The notes: generated by a model not told the origin, from the sequence alone. Positions 26,650-36,001 are shown, numbered from the stretch's first letter. The stretch is 64,000 nt of DNA from Sphingopyxis sp. 113P3 (GCF_001278035.1 NZ_CP009452.1:2761501-2825500); one strand, 5' to 3'. A program made the numbers and translations.

Positions 26650-27520
26650 AGCTGTTGACGCGGATCGCGCCCTCCAGTTCAAACTTGCGGGGCCAGGTCA
26701 ACTCCGAATTTTCGAAACAGCTGTTCATGATGAAGAGCTTTCGCTTCTGCTTCAGCGCTTCGCGCGCCTGAACGAGCGTCCCGGACGTCTCACCGGCCTC
26801 GACAATAATGGTAGCCTGTGTGAGCGCCGCCATTGTCTTGTTGCGCTCAGGAAAGAAGAAGCGATTGACGCGAAAATCCTGCGCTTCATAGCGTTCAACC
26901 GGAACTTGACTGATAAGCAGATATTCGCGCGCAATCTTCTCCTGAAGGGCGGCGTTGCGTTTGGGATAGACTTCACCGAGCGGCGTACCAATCACGGCAA
27001 TCGTCTGGCCGCCGCCTTCAATCGCCGCGCTATGCGCCGCGGTGTCGATACCTTCAGCAAGACCCGACACTACGGTAAAGCCGTCTGCTACGAGCTTTTT
27101 CGCAAGAAAGCGGGCGCGTTCAAGCGCCTTTTGCGAGGGTTTGCGAGTGCCAACGACCGCGACAGCCGGAGTCGAGGCTAGTGCCCAATTGCCCTGAAAA
27201 TAAAAAAACTCGAGCGGATGCGTCGCGTCGCGAAGCCGCTCGGGATATTCGGTCTCGCCATGGATGCGGACGTCAAATCGTCCAGTCCGATTGCGCAGCT
27301 TGTTGAGTACGCGCGCGCCGACAGCGCGTGCCTCGTCCAGGGGAACAAGATCCGAAGGCCTCAGATCAGGATTATCTCGAAACCGATCCGCGATCGACTT
27401 GAAGCTTGCATTCTGCCGCGACCAAAGTGCCTCATAGGCGCCAAGCTCCAGCAGCGCGTCGAGCGGCGCCGCGATCGGACCGCTGGCGTCTCTGAAACCC
27501 CAGAAAGTCTGTTGTTGCAC
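26612..27520 (-). CDS. DprA-like DNA-processing protein, short form (ShosA-like)
   Basis: 302 residues from a GTG. A helical N-terminus (1-100) precedes the DprA Rossmann domain: VVGTRKPS (122-129), SGLAEGID (152-159), IAVIGTPLGEVYP, FPERN (223-227) and EAGETSGTL (241-249), the single-stranded-DNA-binding signature. The C-terminal winged helix of housekeeping DprA (about 370 residues) is absent. It starts an operon with the overlapping PRTase gene. Housekeeping DprA loads RecA on incoming DNA; a short DprA next to a PRTase is more like a defence antitoxin. Base composition looks less GC-rich than the flanks. Confidence 0.8.
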   Translation of the reverse strand: MQQQTFWGFRDASGPIAAPLDALLELGAYEALWSRQNASFKSIADRFRDNPDLRPSDLVPLDEARAVGARVLNKLRNRTGRFDVRIHGETEYPERLRDATHPLEFFYFQGNWALASTPAVAVVGTRKPSQKALERARFLAKKLVADGFTVVSGLAEGIDTAAHSAAIEGGGQTIAVIGTPLGEVYPKRNAALQEKIAREYLLISQVPVERYEAQDFRVNRFFFPERNKTMAALTQATIIVEAGETSGTLVQAREALKQKRKLFIMNSCFENSELTWPRKFELEGAIRVNSYADVRRELVGTA

Positions 27521-27911
27521 GTTTCTCTCGCTTCTCTCTGGCCTACAAATGGGCGCTCGCCTGCGGGTCCGTCAAGTCGCTTGGGCCGCGTCGGATTGCG
27601 AGGCAAAATAGAACATAGTAAGAACGAATGCAAATCATTGTTATAGTTCTACGCGGTCGAGTTGCTGCAATATTGCGCAAACTGCCCTGATGTCTTGCGA
27701 GCCGCCAGACCGGAATCTCAGCCAGGAGAAAGCGAAGGCGCTCCGGATGCCAACGACTTCGCCAGGCCATCTTCGGTCAAATGCGACAGCGCTGTACATC
27801 TCCGTCCCATATCGCGCTGACCTTGTCGAAAGGTCCTTCTTTCTGCATCGTGCGGGGGAAGACAGGCAGGGCCGAGCCAGGCTCTGTGAGGGCGGTGGAG
27901 TGGACAGGCGA
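27521..27911. other. 391-bp divergent gap between the DprA-like gene and glpK
   Basis: The left part is AT-richer and holds the DprA promoter and LexA-type box (listed separately). The frame of glpK stays open 74 codons upstream of its chosen GTG, but that stretch has no match to glycerol kinase and no good start. I see no other gene here. Confidence 0.5.
27605..27633 (-). promoter_or_regulatory. Promoter of the DprA/PRTase operon with embedded LexA (SOS) box
   Basis: Read on the minus strand: TTGCAT at 27633-27628, a 17-base spacer, then TATTTT at 27610-27605. The spacer contains GTTCTTACTATGTTC (27625-27611), which is GTTC-N7-GTTC, the direct-repeat LexA box of Alphaproteobacteria. The predicted transcript begins near 27598, about 77 bases before the GTG of the DprA-like gene. 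A repressor here would block polymerase directly. Both motif matches are seen in the sequence; LexA binding is inferred. Confidence 0.65.
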
Positions 27912-29384
27912 GTGACCGAGTATATCATCGTCATCGACGAGGGCACGACCTCCACCCGCACGATGCTCTTTGCCGCCGACGGCACGCCGCTCGGCAGCGC
28001 GCAGCGCGAGTTCCGCCAGCATTACCCGGGCCCCGGGCTCGTCGAGCATGACGCGGCCGAAATCTGGAAGGCCACCCTCGCCTGCACCCGCGCGATGATC
28101 GACAAGGCGGGCGGCGCGGCTCGGATCGCAGCGATCGGCATCACCAACCAGCGCGAAACGGCAGTGTTCTGGGACCGGGAGACGGGCGAACCTCTCGCCC
28201 CTGCGATCGTCTGGCAGGACCGGCGCACCGCCGCCGACTGCATGGCGCTGAAAGAGGGAGGCCATGAAGCGGCAGTACAGGCGAAAAGCGGCCTCCTTCT
28301 TGATCCCTATTTTTCCGGAACCAAGATCAGCTGGGCGCTTAAAAACTGGCCGCAGCTTCGCGAGGCAGGAGACCGGCTTGCGGTGGGAACGATCGAATCC
28401 TACCTCGTCTATCGCCTGACGGGCGGCGTGCATGTGAGCGATGCGACCAATGCCTCGCGCACCTTGCTGATGGCCATCGACGGCGGGGGCGTTTGGGACG
28501 CAGGGCTTTGCGACCTCTTCGGCGTTCCAATGGCGCTGCTGCCCGAGATCGTCGGCTGCACGGCGAGCGTCGGGACCACCGATCCCGCCCTCTTCGGCGG
28601 CGCGGTTCCGATCTGCGGCATGGCGGGCGACCAGCAAGCTGCGACGATCGGCCAGGCCTGTCTTTCCCCCGGGCAGACCAAGGCGACCTTCGGCACCGGC
28701 GCCTTCATCCTTTCGGCAAGCGGAACGCGCCGCCCGCATTCAGCAAACCGCCTGCTTTCCACCGTGCTCGTCCAGGAAGGCGATGTCCGATCCTACGCGC
28801 TCGAAGGCTCGGTGTTCGTCGCGGGCAGCCTTATCCAGTGGCTCCGCGACGGGCTCGGCCTTCTCGCAAGCGCGGGCGAGAGCGAGGGGCTCGCCCGCTC
28901 GCTCGGCGACAATGGCGGCGTCTATCTCGTCCCCGCCCTCTCGGGCCTCGGGGCGCCGCACTGGCAGCCCGGGGCGCTCGCCGCGCTCTCGGGGCTCAGC
29001 TTTTCAAGCAGCAAGGCGCATGTGGCGCGCGCCGCACTGGAGGCGCAGGCCTATCAGGCGCATGACCTCAAATCCGCCTTTGCCGCCGACGGCGTCGACT
29101 GGGCGGATCTGAGGATCGACGGCGGCATGGCATCAAACAACTGGATGGCCCAGGACCTTGCCGACATGCTGGACCTCACCGTCGAGCGGCCCGACTTCGT
29201 CGAGAGCACCGCGCTTGGCGCCGCCATGCTCGCTGCGACGGGGGCGGGCCTCTACCCCGATCTTGCCAGCGCGGCGCAGGCGATGCGCGGACAGACGACG
29301 CGCTTCACCCCGGCACTGGAGGCGGACATACGCAAAGCGCGCCTTGCCGGTTGGCAAAGCGCGCTTGCTAAAGTTCTGGAATAA
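27912..29384 (+). CDS. glpK: Glycerol kinase
   Basis: 490 residues. The FGGY fold opens with IIVIDEGTTSTRTMLF; ITNQRETAVFWDRETGEPL, VWQDRRT, SYLVYRLTGG, DATNASRTLLMAID and the signature GMAGDQQAATIGQACLSPG are in place, with the second FGGY motif in LRIDGGMASNNWMAQDLAD. It phosphorylates glycerol to glycerol-3-phosphate in the cytosol. No glpF or glpD lies beside it. The GTG start gives the standard N-terminus. The product would feed the same pool as gpsA, 17 kb away. Confidence 0.95.
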   Translation: MTEYIIVIDEGTTSTRTMLFAADGTPLGSAQREFRQHYPGPGLVEHDAAEIWKATLACTRAMIDKAGGAARIAAIGITNQRETAVFWDRETGEPLAPAIVWQDRRTAADCMALKEGGHEAAVQAKSGLLLDPYFSGTKISWALKNWPQLREAGDRLAVGTIESYLVYRLTGGVHVSDATNASRTLLMAIDGGGVWDAGLCDLFGVPMALLPEIVGCTASVGTTDPALFGGAVPICGMAGDQQAATIGQACLSPGQTKATFGTGAFILSASGTRRPHSANRLLSTVLVQEGDVRSYALEGSVFVAGSLIQWLRDGLGLLASAGESEGLARSLGDNGGVYLVPALSGLGAPHWQPGALAALSGLSFSSSKAHVARAALEAQAYQAHDLKSAFAADGVDWADLRIDGGMASNNWMAQDLADMLDLTVERPDFVESTALGAAMLAATGAGLYPDLASAAQAMRGQTTRFTPALEADIRKARLAGWQSALAKVLE

Positions 29385-29409
29385 GCTCCTCCTGGCCAAG
29401 GCCGGGAGC
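29385..29409. terminator. Hairpin between convergent glpK and rpmE
   Basis: GCTCC / GGGAGC plus GGCC / GGCC form a stem with an internal bulge between the two stops. No T run is present on either side, so termination strength is doubtful. Confidence 0.35.
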
Positions 29410-29415
29410 GCGCGA

Positions 29416-29643
29416 TCAGCGCTTGAGCGTCAGACCGCCGAAACGCTTGTTGAACTTGGCGACCTGGCCGCCCGTGTCGAGCATGCGGCCCTGACCGCCG
29501 GTCCAGGCCGGGTGCGCGGTGGGGTCGATTTCGAGCGTCATCACGTCGCCCTCGCTGCCCCAGGTCGAGCGCGTCTGATATTCGGTGCCATCGGTCATCT
29601 TGACCGTGATCATGTGATAGTCGGGGTGAATGTCTTTTTTCAT
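29416..29643 (-). CDS. rpmE: 50S ribosomal protein L31
   Basis: 75 residues, matching [10 protein letters not shown] at the start and NKRFGG near the end of L31. There is no Cys at all, so it is the zinc-free (C-minus) form; E. coli RpmE carries four Cys for zinc. It joins the large subunit near the central protuberance. It is on the same strand as fabZ, 114 bases downstream, and the gap has a GC-rich hairpin around 29702-29725 that may end the fabZ transcript. Confidence 0.96.
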   Translation of the reverse strand: MKKDIHPDYHMITVKMTDGTEYQTRSTWGSEGDVMTLEIDPTAHPAWTGGQGRMLDTGGQVAKFNKRFGGLTLKR

Positions 29644-29757
29644 CTCTAAAGCTCCTGTGCCGCTGGTTTCCGACCAGCCGCTGAGTCGATGCTTTCCCGT
29701 CGGGGGGCCGCGAAGCGGCGTCCCCTAACGGCGAACGCGAAAATTTGCAAGGGCGCC

Positions 29758-30237
29758 TTAATCCGCGGGCGGATCGGCGATCATCGCGGTGAACTGGCAT
29801 TCGGTCGCGAGCTGACCATCCAGCATCGCGCGCCCTTCGAACTTGCAGATGTTCCGCTTGGCCTGAAGGATGGTGACGTGGAGGTCGAGAAGGTGGCCGG
29901 GCTCGACGGGCTTGCGGAATTTCACTCCGTCGATGCCCATGAAGTAGACCAGCTTGCCGGAACCTGCGAGCCCCAGCGATTCGATCGCAAGGACGCCGCC
30001 GGCCTGCGCCAGCGCCTCGACGATGAGAACACCGGGCATGATCGGCCGGCCAGGAAAATGTCCCTGAAAGAAGGGCTCGTTCATCGTCACGGCCTTGACC
30101 GCGTGGATCGAGCTGTCCTTCTCCATCGCGACCACCCGGTCGACGAGCAGCATCGGATAGCGATGCGGCAGCAGCGCGAGGACCCGGCGGATGTCCGCCG
30201 GGCCCAAAGCAGCCTTATCCTCGCTTCCTTCGGCCAT
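29758..30237 (-). CDS. fabZ: 3-hydroxyacyl-ACP dehydratase
   Basis: 159 residues. The hot-dog active site [18 protein letters not shown] carries the catalytic His (near 60) and Glu (near 74). [14 protein letters not shown] is the usual N-terminal block. It dehydrates 3-hydroxyacyl-ACP in fatty acid synthesis. In most Gram-negatives fabZ is flanked by lpxD and lpxA; neither is here. The gene follows the skp-like gene by four bases, so it is the last member of the envelope operon. Confidence 0.95.
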   Translation of the reverse strand: MAEGSEDKAALGPADIRRVLALLPHRYPMLLVDRVVAMEKDSSIHAVKAVTMNEPFFQGHFPGRPIMPGVLIVEALAQAGGVLAIESLGLAGSGKLVYFMGIDGVKFRKPVEPGHLLDLHVTILQAKRNICKFEGRAMLDGQLATECQFTAMIADPPAD

Positions 30238-30241
30238 CGCC

Positions 30242-30952
30242 TTAGCGCGTGGTAGGCGGCGTGCCCGTCGCCGGCGCCGGGGTCGTCGCAGCCGGTGCTG
30301 CCTGGCCCTGCTGCGCGCGGGCGGCGTTGAGGAGCGCCTGGTTCTTCTGCTGCATCAGCTGACCCGGCTGGTAGCCGGCGGGAACGGCGATCGACACGCT
30401 CGGCACCAGCGTGTTGAGCTCGGCGATGATCGCATCGGTGATATCGACGGGCGGCTGCGCGGCGAGAACGACCTGCTGGTCATAGTTGAGGAGCAGATCG
30501 ACCTTGCGCTTGGTCATCGCACCCTTGACCGCATCGTCGAGACGCACGGTGATTTGGTCGATCGCGTAGGCACGGGCGAGTTCATAGGGCTGGGCCATCT
30601 GCGCGATTTCGCGCTGGGCGGCCGCCGACTTGTCCTGGAATGCCTTGACCGCGGCATCGAGCGCTGCCTTGTTCTGCGGCGTCTTCTTGGCTTCTTCGTT
30701 CGCCTTGGCACGCAGCACGTTGAGCTCTGCGCCCAGCGTCTGGTCGCGCGCCTCGACCTGGTCGATCTGCGCCTTGTAGGTGGTGCGGATCTGGTTCAGC
30801 GCGGTCTGATAGGCGTTCGAGCGCGTCGTCGCCACATCGAGGTCGGCGATGCCGATCCCGGTCTTCGATTGGGCCGCGGCGGGCGCGGCAGTCATGGGCG
30901 AAACCGACAGCGCGGCAATCGCCAGCGCCGAAGCGACAAAAATTTTCTTCAT
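30242..30952 (-). CDS. OmpH/Skp-family periplasmic chaperone
   Basis: 236 residues. A signal peptide [17 protein letters not shown] to about residue 28 (AAPAAAQ) is followed by a mostly helical, charged region ([26 protein letters not shown]) typical of the coiled-coil arms of Skp. A Pro/Ala/Thr-rich tail ends the protein; it is longer than E. coli Skp (161). It would hold unfolded outer-membrane proteins for BamA, encoded just before it with start and stop overlapping (ATGA). Confidence 0.85.
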   Translation of the reverse strand: MKKIFVASALAIAALSVSPMTAAPAAAQSKTGIGIADLDVATTRSNAYQTALNQIRTTYKAQIDQVEARDQTLGAELNVLRAKANEEAKKTPQNKAALDAAVKAFQDKSAAAQREIAQMAQPYELARAYAIDQITVRLDDAVKGAMTKRKVDLLLNYDQQVVLAAQPPVDITDAIIAELNTLVPSVSIAVPAGYQPGQLMQQKNQALLNAARAQQGQAAPAATTPAPATGTPPTTR

Positions 30953-33642
30953 CAGAATTGAGTTCCTACATTGAATGAGAAGCGTTTCGTATCATCGCCC
31001 TCTTCTTTGCGAAGGGCGTAAGCGAAGTCGATCCGGAAGGGACCGAAAGGCGAATTCCAGTTGACGCCCGCACCGATCGACACCCGGGGCATCCAGGTGT
31101 CACCATAGAAGCGTTCCTCGAACGGGGCGAGCGAGGAGAAGCCTTCGGGGCAGACGCTGTAGCTGCCGCTCGGCGTACCGTCGGAGCCCGTTGCCTGCGT
31201 CCCGAACTGCTGCGTGCCCGTCGAGGCATTGCGGCAAAGATATTTGGTGAGGCCATCGGAAGGATCGCGGAAATCCGCAAGCGTCGTAAGCTGCGGACGG
31301 CGAACGTTGAAGACCGAGCCCACGTCGAGGAAGACCGAAGGCCGCAGCCCCATTTCCTTTGCGCCCGAGCCAAGCGGAATATCGATCTCGACGCGGCCCT
31401 GATAATAAGCGCGGCCGCCCAGCGCGTCATCGATGAGCTGGTTGCGGTTGATCGTCGTGTCGAGCACCGGATTGGCGGGGTCGCTAATATCGACATTGCT
31501 GTAGCGGATCACGCGCGGGCCAAGGCCGCGAATGTCGAAGCCGCGCATCTGGGGCTCACCGAGGAAGAAGCGGTCGGTCAGGCGAACCTTGTCGCTCGAC
31601 GGCGTCGGGCGGCCGCCGAGGGGATAAATATATCCGCCTTCCGCCGAGAGATTGAGGATGAACCGGCTACCAAGATTGAAATGCTTGCTCGCCGCGGCAC
31701 GGCTACGCACATATTTGACGCTGCCGCCGAGACCCGCGAAGTCCTGGCTGAAGGAGAAGGACTGGCCGCGCGTCGGGCGCAGACGGTTGTCGCGATCGTC
31801 ATAGGCGAGCGTGAGGCCGAGGAGCGATGTCGTGCGCTTGCCGATCGCGTCGCAAAGATAGCGGCCCGCCACCAGCGGGTCGCACTCGTCGCCGAAATAA
31901 TAGATGCTGCGATCGAGCGACACGTCGTCGAAATTGAGGCTGTAGCGCCCGAACGCCGACATATATTCGGTGAGCGGCACGCCCACGTTGATCTGGAAAC
32001 CGGTCGTCGTCTGCTCGAATGTAGTGCGGCGATCGTTGTTGATGAAGTTGAACGAGTTGAGATCGCGGCGATAGACGCTGCCGCCGATCGAGATATTGCG
32101 GTCGAACAGATATGGCTCGGTAAAGCCGAGCTCGACCGATTTCGAATAGCTTGAATAATTGACCGAGGCCTGCAGCTGCTGGCCCTTGCCGCGGAAATTG
32201 CGCTGGCGGATCGAGGCCTGGACGAGGAAGCTTTCGATCGACGAGAAGCCCGCCGAAAGCGAGAGTTCGCCCGTCGGCTTCTCCTCGACATTGGTTTCAA
32301 GAATGATGCGGTCGGGCGCGCTGCCTTCCTTGCGCTGGACCTCGAGATTTTCCTGGAAATAGCCGAGGCTGTTGATGCGCCCTTCGGTGCGCTTCACCGC
32401 AAAGCTGTTGAAGGCATCGCCTTCGTTGAGGCGGAATTCGCGGCGGACCACCTTGTCCTGCGTGAGCGTATTGCCGTTGACGTCGATCCGCTCCACGTAG
32501 GTACGCGGGCTTTCGGCGACGTTGAACGTGATGTCCATCGTCCGCGTTTCGGGGTTGCGGCGGAATTCGGGGTTGATGTCGGCAAAGGCATAGCCGAACA
32601 GGCCCGCGGTCTCGCTGAGGCGCTCGACCGTGTCCTCGACCTGCTTGGCATTGTACCAGTCGCCGGTCTTCATCGGCAGCATCGCCTTCATCGTTTCCGG
32701 CTTGAAGTCGCGCAGGCTGCTCTCGAGGTTCACCTCGCCGAACTTGTAGCGTTCGCCTTCCTCGACGACATAGGTGATGATGAAATCCTGCTTGTTGCTC
32801 GTAAGCTCGGCGACAGCGGAAATGACGCGGAAGTCGGCATAACCGTTCTGCAGGTAGAAGAGGCGCACCTTCTGCTGGTCATAGGCAAGGCGATCAGGGT
32901 CGTAGGTGGTGTTCGACGACAGCATCGTCAAAAGCCCCGTCTCCTTGGTCGCCATCTCGTCCTTGATGTCGCCATCGCTGAACTTCTCGTTGCCGATGAT
33001 GTTGATCTGGCGGACCTTCGATTTCGGCCCCTCGTTGATCTCGAACACCACGTCGACGCGGTTCTGGTCGAGCTGCACCATCTTGGGCTCGACGGTCGCG
33101 GCGAACCGGCCCTGGCGCTTGTAGAGCTCGATGATGCGCGCAACATCGGCGCGGACCTTCGAGCGCGTGAAGATCTGGCGCGGCGCGAGCTTGATCTCGG
33201 GGCGGATCTTCTCTTCCTTGAGCCGCTTGTTCCCCTCGAGGATCACGCGGTTGATCACCGGGTTCTCGGTGACCTGGATGGTCAGAGCGCCGGCGTCGTC
33301 GGTGATCTGATAATCCTTGAAGAGCTCGGTCGCTGCAAGGTCCTTCAGCGCCTGGTCGAGCGTCGCGCGCTCATAGGACTGGCCGACGCGAAGGCGCAGA
33401 TAAGAGAGGATCGTCTGGGATTCGAGGCGCTGGTTGCCGGTGACCGTGATCGACCGGATCGTCGAGGCCGTCGGGACGGCCTCGGGGGCAGGCACCCTAA
33501 GGGTCGGCACGGCCGGGGGCGGCGTCGGTGCGGTTTCCTGGGCCAGCAGCGGTGCGGCGGGCCACGCCAGCATCGTTCCTGCCATAAGGAGTGCCGACAG
33601 CTGCGTCCGCGCCCTGAAAATGTGTGAAGCCACGCTGTTCAT
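30952..33642 (-). CDS. bamA: Outer membrane protein assembly factor BamA
   Basis: 896 residues. After a signal peptide ending near AQE and a Pro/Ala linker come five POTRA repeats (from about 60 to 430, starting STIRSITVTGNQRLES) and a C-terminal barrel. The barrel ends in aromatic FSFNVGTQF, the BamA sorting end, and contains FFLGEPQMRGFDIRGLGPR with the conserved VRGF-type motif. It inserts beta-barrel proteins into the outer membrane. It is 71 bases after rseP and overlaps the skp-like gene. Confidence 0.96.
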   Translation of the reverse strand: MNSVASHIFRARTQLSALLMAGTMLAWPAAPLLAQETAPTPPPAVPTLRVPAPEAVPTASTIRSITVTGNQRLESQTILSYLRLRVGQSYERATLDQALKDLAATELFKDYQITDDAGALTIQVTENPVINRVILEGNKRLKEEKIRPEIKLAPRQIFTRSKVRADVARIIELYKRQGRFAATVEPKMVQLDQNRVDVVFEINEGPKSKVRQINIIGNEKFSDGDIKDEMATKETGLLTMLSSNTTYDPDRLAYDQQKVRLFYLQNGYADFRVISAVAELTSNKQDFIITYVVEEGERYKFGEVNLESSLRDFKPETMKAMLPMKTGDWYNAKQVEDTVERLSETAGLFGYAFADINPEFRRNPETRTMDITFNVAESPRTYVERIDVNGNTLTQDKVVRREFRLNEGDAFNSFAVKRTEGRINSLGYFQENLEVQRKEGSAPDRIILETNVEEKPTGELSLSAGFSSIESFLVQASIRQRNFRGKGQQLQASVNYSSYSKSVELGFTEPYLFDRNISIGGSVYRRDLNSFNFINNDRRTTFEQTTTGFQINVGVPLTEYMSAFGRYSLNFDDVSLDRSIYYFGDECDPLVAGRYLCDAIGKRTTSLLGLTLAYDDRDNRLRPTRGQSFSFSQDFAGLGGSVKYVRSRAAASKHFNLGSRFILNLSAEGGYIYPLGGRPTPSSDKVRLTDRFFLGEPQMRGFDIRGLGPRVIRYSNVDISDPANPVLDTTINRNQLIDDALGGRAYYQGRVEIDIPLGSGAKEMGLRPSVFLDVGSVFNVRRPQLTTLADFRDPSDGLTKYLCRNASTGTQQFGTQATGSDGTPSGSYSVCPEGFSSLAPFEERFYGDTWMPRVSIGAGVNWNSPFGPFRIDFAYALRKEEGDDTKRFSFNVGTQF

Positions 33643-33713
33643 CCCGCCAAAATAACCCGAAAGCGATCAACCCGCCTATGAGCGGGTTGGCGCGCACTCC
33701 TGCACCAGTCCGC

Positions 33714-34844
33714 CTATCCAATCAAGCGCGCGATCCCGTCCCATACCCCGATTGAGGCCAAATCGTTGAAAGTCACGACCAACATCAAGGTCACGATCGC
33801 CGCAAAGCCGAACCGGAACGCCCATTCCTGCACTTGTTGCGACGCCGGACGCCGCCGGAGCGCTTCATAGCCGTAAAAGAGCAGATGGCCACCATCGAGC
33901 ATGGGCAATGGCAAGAGGTTTATGAACCCCAGATTGATGGAAATGAGCGCGGCAAGGAACACGAGCTGTTCAGCGCCGAGGCTCGCGGCCTCGCCCGACA
34001 CCTGCGCGATCTTCACCAGCCCGCTCATATCCTTGATCGACCGGTGGCCGGTCAGAAGCTGGCCGAGCACCTCCCACGTCTGGCGGATGATCTGCCCCGT
34101 CTGGCGCGTCGCAACGAGCGGCGCCTCGACGAGCGGAACCTTCTCGAAGACGACCTCGCCCGGCCCGATGCCGATCAGCCCGCGCTCGAAGACATTGCCA
34201 AATCGGTCGGTTTCCTTGACGGCTCTTGGCGTCAGCCGGATCGCCTGCTCGCTGCCGCCGCGCACGAAACGGATATCCATCGCCTCGCCAGGCCGATGCG
34301 CAACCGCCATCGGGATGTCCATGAAGCGTTCCATCGACCGTCCGTCGACCGAGACAATCCGGTCACCTGGCCGCAGGCCCGCCGCATCCGCCGCCGACCC
34401 CGCGATCACCGACCCGACGACCGGGGGATTGGTGGGAACGCCGCTCAGCGCTGCAAAGCCCGCGAGGATCAGGATCGCAAAGAGGAAGTTGGTGACCGGT
34501 CCTGCCGCGACAATCAGCGCGCGCTTCCAGACCCGCTGGGCGGGAAAGCTCTGCGCGCGCTCGGCGGCGGGCAGATCTTGCCAGTCGGCGTCGGGCTGGC
34601 TGACCGCGTCGCGGTCGCCTGCAAACTGGACATAGCCGCCAAGCGGCAACCAGCCGATCTTCCATTCGGTGCCGCGCCGGTCGCGCCATCCGACGATCCG
34701 GCGGCCGAAGCCGATCGAAAAGGTGTCGGCTTTCACCCCGCACCAGCGGCCCACGATATAGTGACCATATTCATGCACGAAGACCAGCGGCCCCAGCACG
34801 AGGAGGAAGGCGACGACATAAAGCCAGAAAGGCACCTCAGACAT
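33714..34844 (-). CDS. rseP: Site-2 protease RseP
   Basis: 376 residues. HEYGH (24-28) is the zinc motif in the first membrane segment; the partner LDGGHL lies in NLLPLPMLDGGHLL. One PDZ domain is seen around GSVIAGSAADAAGLRPGDRIVSVDG. It cuts anti-sigma factors and signal peptide remnants within the membrane, in envelope stress. The ATG chosen (MSEVPFWLYVV) overlaps the end of dxr by 8 bases, so translation is probably coupled. Confidence 0.95.
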   Translation of the reverse strand: MSEVPFWLYVVAFLLVLGPLVFVHEYGHYIVGRWCGVKADTFSIGFGRRIVGWRDRRGTEWKIGWLPLGGYVQFAGDRDAVSQPDADWQDLPAAERAQSFPAQRVWKRALIVAAGPVTNFLFAILILAGFAALSGVPTNPPVVGSVIAGSAADAAGLRPGDRIVSVDGRSMERFMDIPMAVAHRPGEAMDIRFVRGGSEQAIRLTPRAVKETDRFGNVFERGLIGIGPGEVVFEKVPLVEAPLVATRQTGQIIRQTWEVLGQLLTGHRSIKDMSGLVKIAQVSGEAASLGAEQLVFLAALISINLGFINLLPLPMLDGGHLLFYGYEALRRRPASQQVQEWAFRFGFAAIVTLMLVVTFNDLASIGVWDGIARLIG

Positions 34845-36000
34845 GTTCACATTGGTCCACAAATTGCTGCGCGGCCGCGCGCGATGCGGCATCGACGCTG
34901 AATATGTCCTGAAGCGAGCCCGGATCGGCCGGCGCCGCAGCGTCGATCACGCGGCGTACGGTGTCGATGATCGCGGGGAAGGAAATGCGCCCCGCAAGGA
35001 AGGCGGCGACGGCAACCTCGTTCGCGGCGTTGAGCTGCGCCGGGCGCGCGCCGCCCTCTGCGATCGCCGCGCGGCAGAGCGCGGTGGCGGGAAAGCGCTT
35101 CTCGTCGGGAGCCTCGAAATCGAGCCGGCCAATCGCTGCAAGATCGAGCGGCGCGCACGGCGTTTCCATGCGCTGCGGCCAGGCGAGTGCGCTGCTGATC
35201 GGGATGCGCATGTCGGGCGAGCCAAGCTGCGCAAGGGTCGAGCGGTCGATATATTCGACCATCGAATGGATCACCGATTGCGGGTGGACGAGGATCTCGA
35301 TCCGATCGAGGCCGACAGGGAAAAGATGATGTGCTTCAATGAGTTCAAGGCCCTTGTTCATCATCGTTGCCGAATCGACGCTGATCTTGGCCCCCATCGA
35401 CCAATTGGGGTGAGCGACCGCCTGCGCGGGGGTCACATGCGCCATCTCGGCGGCGCTCATCGTACGGAAGGGGCCCCCGCTCGCGGTCAGGATGATCCGC
35501 CTGACCTCGCTGAGGCGCCCGCCCGCGAGGCACTGAAAGATCGCATTATGTTCCGAATCGACGGGCAGGATCGTCGCACCCGAGGTGCGCGCTGCCGCCG
35601 TCATGAGCTCGCCCGCCGAGACGAGCGCCTCCTTGTTCGCTAGCGCGACATCATGGCCGGCCTCGAGCGCCGCCATCGTCGGAGCAAGCCCCGCGCAGCC
35701 GACAATCGCTGCCATGACAAGATCGGTCGGCTCTTTCGCCGCCCCGACGAGAGCCTCGGCGCCTGCCGCAACCTCGATTCCCGTGCCGGCGAGCGCATTC
35801 TTAAGGTCCCCGTAGCGCGCCTCATCGGCGATGACCGCGAGCGCCGGGCGGAACTCGCGTGCGAGACTTGCCAGTTCAGCGACGTCGCTGTTCGCGGTGA
35901 GCACCGATAACGCCCAGGCCCCGCCGTCCGCGCGGACAAGGTCGAGCGTCGAGCGCCCTACCGAGCCCGTGGCGCCGAAGAGCGACAGGCGGCGCGCCAT
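34837..36000 (-). CDS. dxr: 1-deoxy-D-xylulose-5-phosphate reductoisomerase
   Basis: 387 residues. NADPH loop LFGATGSVGRSTLDL, metal and substrate motifs ILPVDSEHNAIFQCL, LTASGGPFR and HPNWSMGAKISVDSATMMNKGLE, all standard for Dxr. It makes methylerythritol phosphate, the entry to isoprenoids, which the neighbouring uppS uses downstream. The start is one base after the cdsA stop. The frame is open 21 codons further, inside cdsA. Confidence 0.97.
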   Translation of the reverse strand: MARRLSLFGATGSVGRSTLDLVRADGGAWALSVLTANSDVAELASLAREFRPALAVIADEARYGDLKNALAGTGIEVAAGAEALVGAAKEPTDLVMAAIVGCAGLAPTMAALEAGHDVALANKEALVSAGELMTAAARTSGATILPVDSEHNAIFQCLAGGRLSEVRRIILTASGGPFRTMSAAEMAHVTPAQAVAHPNWSMGAKISVDSATMMNKGLELIEAHHLFPVGLDRIEILVHPQSVIHSMVEYIDRSTLAQLGSPDMRIPISSALAWPQRMETPCAPLDLAAIGRLDFEAPDEKRFPATALCRAAIAEGGARPAQLNAANEVAVAAFLAGRISFPAIIDTVRRVIDAAAPADPGSLQDIFSVDAASRAAAQQFVDQCEHV

Positions 36001-36001
36001 G

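Noticed and set aside
27690..27911. Longer N-terminus for glycerol kinase
   Set aside because: Glycerol kinases begin within a few residues of the IDEGTTSTR motif; the upstream codons have no similarity.
29252..29800. 182-codon minus-strand frame overlapping rpmE
   Set aside because: Shadow of rpmE and glpK in another frame; no start signal and no family.
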